Positions 60,429-64,000 of a stretch of DNA of 64,000 nt are shown piece by piece. Position 1 is the stretch's first letter. Each line of letters begins with the position of its first letter. The DNA is taken from the NCBI RefSeq assembly GCF_016587415.1, contig NZ_BNJI01000003.1, positions 682,001 through 746,000 of the forward strand, read 5' to 3'. Below the pieces are notes generated by a model, which was not told the DNA's origin, searched no databases, and saw only the letters and a list, made by a program, of their open reading frames with translations. Position numbers and translations under genes: made by a program. The stretch is from Ktedonobacter sp. SOSP1-85 (GTDB lineage Bacteria > Chloroflexota > Ktedonobacteria > Ktedonobacterales > Ktedonobacteraceae).

Positions 60429-61520
60429 ATGCCTTCGTCTTCCTCTCAGTCAGCCGAGCCTGTACGCGTCGCCGTCGTTGGTTTCGGCCTGGCTGGCTCT
60501 GTCTTTCACGCGCCCCTGATCGCCAGTACGCCTGGTATGCGCCTCACAGCCATAGTCACCAGTAATCCTGATCGCCAGCAGCAGGCCAGGGAAAAGTATC
60601 CCCAGGCCCAGATCTACTCCCACGTCCAGGATTTATGGAGCGATGCCAGCGAGTATGACCTGGTCGTTATCGCCACAGCCAATCGCGCCCATGTTCCTCT
60701 GGGGCTGGAGGCCCTGCGCGCCGGGCTGAATGTGGTCATCGATAAACCCATGGCTGCCACGGTCGCCGACGCCGAACAGTTGATCGCGACCAGTAAAGAG
60801 ACAGGCAAGCTGCTTACCGTCTTCCAGAACCGGCGCTGGGATAATGACTTTCTCACTATCCGCAAACTGCTCAAAGCCAATACCCTGGGGCCTGTGACAC
60901 GCTTTGAATCGCGCTTCGAGCGCTATCGCCTGCAACCCAAAGTTGGCAACTGGAAAGAATCAGCTGATCCGGCGGATGCGGGTGGCCAGCTCTTCGACCT
61001 GGGAAGTCACCTCATAGACCAGGCGCTCTTCCTCTTCGGCAAGCCTGAGAGTGTCTATGCCGAGATGTTCAAACGCCGCGAACATGCCCAGGCCGACGAT
61101 GATAGTTTCGTCGCGCTCCGCTTCTCCACTGGCGTCATCGCCCATCTCTGGGTCAGCCAGGTCGCGCGCCTCTCTGGCCCGCGCTTTCTGGTGCGCGGCC
61201 TGCTGGGAACCTTTGAGAAATGGGGCCTTGATCCACAGGAAGACGATTTGAAAGCTGGCAAAACACCCACCAATACGCCTGTATGGGGCCAGGAACCTCG
61301 CGAGCGCTGGGGCCATATCGTTAGCGAGATCAACGGTGTAAGCCTCGATGGCCAGGTCGAAAGCGAGCCTGGTAGCTATCCTCTCTTCTACGCCCGCTTG
61401 CGCGATGCCTTACGCGAAGGCACACAGCCCCCAGTCAACCCACGCGAGGTCGTAGAAGTGCTACGCGTCATCGAAGCCGCCCAGAAAAGTGCCCACCAGG
61501 GCCGCATCATCACCTTATAA
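60429..61520 (+). CDS. Gfo/Idh/MocA-family oxidoreductase
   Basis: 363 residues. N-terminal Rossmann fold VAVVGFGLAGSVFHAPLIASTPGMRLTAIVTSNP (GxGxxG-like) for NAD(P), then DLVVIATANRAHVPLGLEALRAGLNVVIDKPMAATVADAEQLI with the catalytic-area Lys of the EKP motif read as DKP. C-terminal GGQLFDLGSHLIDQALFLFG holds the conserved Asp/His. Likely a sugar or inositol dehydrogenase; substrate unknown. Confidence 0.92.
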   Translation: MPSSSSQSAEPVRVAVVGFGLAGSVFHAPLIASTPGMRLTAIVTSNPDRQQQAREKYPQAQIYSHVQDLWSDASEYDLVVIATANRAHVPLGLEALRAGLNVVIDKPMAATVADAEQLIATSKETGKLLTVFQNRRWDNDFLTIRKLLKANTLGPVTRFESRFERYRLQPKVGNWKESADPADAGGQLFDLGSHLIDQALFLFGKPESVYAEMFKRREHAQADDDSFVALRFSTGVIAHLWVSQVARLSGPRFLVRGLLGTFEKWGLDPQEDDLKAGKTPTNTPVWGQEPRERWGHIVSEINGVSLDGQVESEPGSYPLFYARLRDALREGTQPPVNPREVVEVLRVIEAAQKSAHQGRIITL

Positions 61521-61576
61521 TAAGGATAACTTTCAGACCCTCCTTGTATGTGGTATTATCAGCGTCTGCGACGCTT

Positions 61577-61645
61577 CGCAGGGGTAAGGGTGTGTGGTGG
61601 AAGTCCGGCTTAGCCGGACTTCCACCACACACCCTTACCCCTGCG
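61577..61645. terminator. 34-bp-stem hairpin after oxidoreductase gene
   Basis: 61577-61610 pairs perfectly with 61612-61645, leaving one central base. It starts 56 nt after the stop codon and is the longest arm in the window. Confidence 0.85.
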
Positions 61646-61697
61646 AGCCACGAAGTGGCGAGGAGTCCTGAAGAGTTACTAGCAAGGAAAAGAAATA

Positions 61698-62180
61698 ATG
61701 ACAGAACAAAACTATGAAGCCCTGCTGCGCGAGCTACGCCAGCAGGAAGAGGAACTCCAGTTTACCAGCTTCACGAATGAGACCGCGCTTAAACTTGGCC
61801 TGGCCCTCTACGAGGCGGCAAAGCACAAAGGGAAGCCCGTCGCCATCGATATCGTGCGCAACGGTCAGCAACTCTTTCATCTCTCGATGGAGGGAACGGC
61901 CAACGATAACAATGAATGGATTCTGCGCAAGAATCGCGTCGTAACGCGCTTCGGTCATAGCTCTTTCTATATCGGGACCTATCTGCGCAGTCAAAGCAAG
62001 AGCATCGAGGAGAAGTATCTGATCTCTGAGCGTGAGTATGCCGCGCATGGCGGCTCCTTCCCTTTGATCATCAAACATGTGGGCATTGTCGGCACCATCA
62101 CCGTCTCCGGGCTGCCCCAGGCCGAGGATCACGAGCTGGTGACCAGCACCATCCGCAGTTTCCTCTCGACGCGCGCCTGA
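61698..62180 (+). CDS. UPF0303/heme-degrading-domain protein (HbpS-like fold)
   Basis: 160 residues covering the whole family: LRQQEEELQFTSFTNETALKLGLALYEAAKHKGKPVAIDIVRNGQQLFHLSMEGTANDNNEWILRKNRVV, then GHSSFYIG and the C-terminal AAHGGSFPLIIKHVGIVGTITVSGLPQAEDHELV. Related proteins (HbpS, YBR137W) bind heme or other small ligands; activity here is unproven. Confidence 0.88.
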   Translation: MTEQNYEALLRELRQQEEELQFTSFTNETALKLGLALYEAAKHKGKPVAIDIVRNGQQLFHLSMEGTANDNNEWILRKNRVVTRFGHSSFYIGTYLRSQSKSIEEKYLISEREYAAHGGSFPLIIKHVGIVGTITVSGLPQAEDHELVTSTIRSFLSTRA

Positions 62181-62233
62181 TCTGAATGGGTTATCAACAG
62201 CGTAGATTGTCCCACTAGAATTGTGATTTTGTA

Positions 62234-63379
62234 ATGAATAATGTAACTACCACTGATCTCCAGGATTGGACTCGCCACTGGCAAGCAGCAGGCCAATCCT
62301 GGCGCTACGCGCCTGAAATAGATCCGGCGCGCCAGTCTTATCTCCTGGCACGCCTCGCTATCGAACCCGACATTGCACAGGGCAGCTACCCCTTCGCCAA
62401 TATCACACTGCAACGTGCCGACATCGAATGGCTCCTGGCATATCATCAGGCTGAGCACAGCAGACTCGACCTGCGCGGAGCAGACCTCCGCAATGCCGAT
62501 CTGCACAACCTACCTCTCTCTGGCGTCCTGCTCGGTCTCGCCTGGTCCGACTGGCTCCCAGCTAATGACAAACAGCGCGAGATGGCTCGCGTTCACCTGG
62601 AGGAGGCAAATCTCTCTGAAGCCCTGCTTGAGCACGCCGCCTGCAATGGGGCCTATCTGCAAGGCGCTAATCTCAAGCAGGCCTTGCTCAACGCCATTGA
62701 GCTAGGTGGCGCCATCTTAGAGCAGGCCCAGCTGCAGCAAAGCCAGCTTCGCCAGGCTAATCTGATTGGCGCCCATATGAATGGGGCCAGCCTGGCTGAC
62801 GCCGACCTGACGCAGGCCTACCTGGTAGGCGCTCACCTGCGCCAGGCCGATATCAGCCACGCCATCCTCGATGGAGCGGACCTGAGTTATGTGCATATGG
62901 AGCATGCAGACCTGAGCCATGTTCAGGCCATCGAGACCAACTTTGGCGGGGCCTATATGCACTGCTCCGACCTCCATCGCACTACTCTGACAGCCAGCGA
63001 TATGGGTGGAGTTAGCCTGGTTGGCGCCAATCTCAGCGGCGCGCACCTGGAATGCGTCTCTCTGAGCGGGCGCTATGTGGCACACCTGGAGGGGGCAGAC
63101 CTCAAACGCACCCATCTCGAAGGCGCAAACCTCCAAGGAGTACATTGTGAGGCCGCCGACCTGCGCGGGGCTCATCTAGAGCTAGCCAACCTTCAGGGGA
63201 CGTATTTTGCTGGCGCCAACCTCTGCGAGGCACATCTTGAGGGCGCGCTAATGCATATGACTCACTTCGGACCAGCCACACTCGATGAAGATGACCTGGC
63301 TCGCCTCCTACCCTGGCTCTCTGATTTCCCCCAGGATCTCCCTCCGGCCATCCTACGCAACACACTTCTGGAGCTATAA
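62234..63379 (+). CDS. Pentapeptide-repeat protein
   Basis: 381 residues. After a ~75-residue N-terminal helical part, residues ~75-345 consist of A(D/N)LxxA-type pentapeptides (DLRGADLRNADLHNL ... HLEGANLQGVHCEAADLRGAHLELANLQGTYFAGANLCEAHLEGA), which form a right-handed quadrilateral helix. His is unusually common at the variable positions (for example AHLRQADISHAILDGADLSYVHMEHADLSHV). No enzyme domain is attached. Function unknown. Confidence 0.9.
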   Translation: MNNVTTTDLQDWTRHWQAAGQSWRYAPEIDPARQSYLLARLAIEPDIAQGSYPFANITLQRADIEWLLAYHQAEHSRLDLRGADLRNADLHNLPLSGVLLGLAWSDWLPANDKQREMARVHLEEANLSEALLEHAACNGAYLQGANLKQALLNAIELGGAILEQAQLQQSQLRQANLIGAHMNGASLADADLTQAYLVGAHLRQADISHAILDGADLSYVHMEHADLSHVQAIETNFGGAYMHCSDLHRTTLTASDMGGVSLVGANLSGAHLECVSLSGRYVAHLEGADLKRTHLEGANLQGVHCEAADLRGAHLELANLQGTYFAGANLCEAHLEGALMHMTHFGPATLDEDDLARLLPWLSDFPQDLPPAILRNTLLEL

Positions 63380-63444
63380 AGAATATAGGTAGTGGCAGCC
63401 CTGGCTCACGCAATGAGCCAGGGCTGCCACTACCTATATTCTTT
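63378..63444. terminator. 31-bp-stem hairpin after pentapeptide-repeat gene
   Basis: 63378-63408 pairs perfectly with 63414-63444 around a 5-nt loop. It begins inside the TAA stop codon and ends with CTTTC and the downstream promoter. Confidence 0.85.
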
Positions 63445-63446
63445 CA

Positions 63447-63490
63447 TTGACTTTTTCCTCTTTAGTGGGTACAATAGGTCACAGAGACCT
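63447..63490 (+). promoter_or_regulatory. Promoter and possible operator of the padR gene
   Basis: TTGACT (63447-63452), 17-nt spacer, TACAAT (63470-63475). A short inverted repeat AGGTC-ACAGA-GACCT (63476-63490) lies at the predicted start point. Confidence 0.6.
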
Positions 63491-63558
63491 ATCTTTATGA
63501 TGGGTTACATAGACAGATCTCTAAACAAAATCCTGAAAATTGGGGAAAGGGCTGTGAT

Positions 63559-64000
63559 ATGTACGAATTGCTCATTCTGGCCCATCTGCTCTATCAGCCC
63601 GCGCATGGCTACCTGATCGCCAAAATTATTAACGACATGATTGGTCCCTATGCCAAGTTCAGCAATGGGCGCCTCTATCCTCTTCTGGCCAGGCTGGAAG
63701 AAAATGGCTTGCTTGTAGCAGAAGAGCCAGAAAATGAGCATAGTAACCGCCCTTATCGCTCCTACCGAATCACGGATAAAGGACGGGAGCGCTTTCGCCT
63801 CTTAATGCTGGACACAACCTCTAATCCTGGCGAGTACCAGAAGGTTTTTCAGCAAAAGATGCCATTTCTCTCGTTCCTGGCTCCCTCAGAACGCCTCTAC
63901 CTGATCGATCACTATCTCAATTACTGCCAGGCGCACATCTTGCATCTGCAGAATGAGCGTGAAGATCTGCACCAGCATAGCTCTGGTGATGCGAGCTATG
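63559..64000 (+). CDS. PadR-family transcriptional regulator (3' end outside the window)
   Basis: The frame from ATG 63559 (GGGGAAAGGG 8 nt upstream) is open for 147 codons to the window edge. The N-terminal winged helix is MYELLILAHLLYQPAHGYLIAKIINDMIGPYAKFSNGRLYPLLARLEENGLLVAEE, then YRSYRITDKGRERFRLL, diagnostic of PadR. The following helices (QKVFQQKMPFLSFLAPSERLYLIDHYLNYC) form the dimerisation domain. PadR genes usually autoregulate and control an adjacent transporter or enzyme, here beyond the edge. Confidence 0.92.
   Translation, partial: MYELLILAHLLYQPAHGYLIAKIINDMIGPYAKFSNGRLYPLLARLEENGLLVAEEPENEHSNRPYRSYRITDKGRERFRLLMLDTTSNPGEYQKVFQQKMPFLSFLAPSERLYLIDHYLNYCQAHILHLQNEREDLHQHSSGDASY

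Overview
The window looks like chromosome of a large-genome, soil-type Chloroflexota bacterium, most likely class Ktedonobacteria. This is an inference, because there is no rRNA to test it. The basis is gene content: lipoproteins, PQQ-type propellers, a protein-kinase-like protein with a C-terminal extracytoplasmic domain, YtrA-type GntR/ABC modules, DinB-like proteins, many IS200/IS605-type elements, and mixed GC with AT-rich intergenic regions. I see no rRNA, tRNA or CRISPR array.

Layout. 1-9.5 kb: edge-truncated PQQ-type propeller, two lipoproteins, a CheY-like regulator, a cytoplasmic REC-histidine kinase, a BKACE enzyme, and a GntR-ABC transporter operon whose ATPase gene is frameshifted. 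10-15 kb: small HTH protein, frameshifted TnpB element, a membrane pseudokinase carrying a Rieske-like domain without iron ligands, and an aminoglycoside/ecdysteroid-type phosphotransferase. 15.4-21.8 kb: cobalamin assembly and salvage cluster (cobU, cobalamin riboswitch, btuF, cobO, cbiB, cobD, cobQ). 22-31 kb: membrane hydrolase, beta-mannosidase, a second GntR-ABC operon with a visible operator, acyltransferase, and a TetR regulator sharing an operator with an MBL-fold hydrolase. 31.2-36.3 kb: a second cobalamin locus (cobC, cobS) interrupted by two near-identical IscB elements. 36-40 kb: alkyltransferase-like protein, unknown genes, nucleotidyltransferase, methyltransferase. 40-45.2 kb: urease cluster ureF-D-A-B-C-G without ureE. 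45.4-54 kb: IsrB element, ABC exporter behind a tiny overlapping ORF, Mca-like amidase, a third IscB element with dead tnpA, dienelactone hydrolase, intact TnpB. 54-64 kb: DinB-like proteins, pseudogene scraps, HIT protein, zinc ribbon protein, TMEM175-like channel, DUF4388 protein, oxidoreductase, UPF0303 protein, pentapeptide-repeat protein and a PadR regulator cut by the right edge.

Three themes cut across the map. First, nearly every gene or operon end carries a very long, almost perfect hairpin (arms of 17-34 bp, each with its own sequence) a few bases after the stop codon, usually with no T-tract. Second, six RNA-guided-nuclease genes (three iscB, one isrB, two tnpB) lie within 44 kb. 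All four iscB/isrB elements are co-oriented with the host gene just upstream, and two start within about 13 bp of its stop codon, so their predicted guides contain that stop codon and host transcription would run into the guide RNA. Third, at least two regulatory genes (the histidine kinase and tetR) have a -10 box exactly 7 nt before ATG, which predicts leaderless mRNAs.
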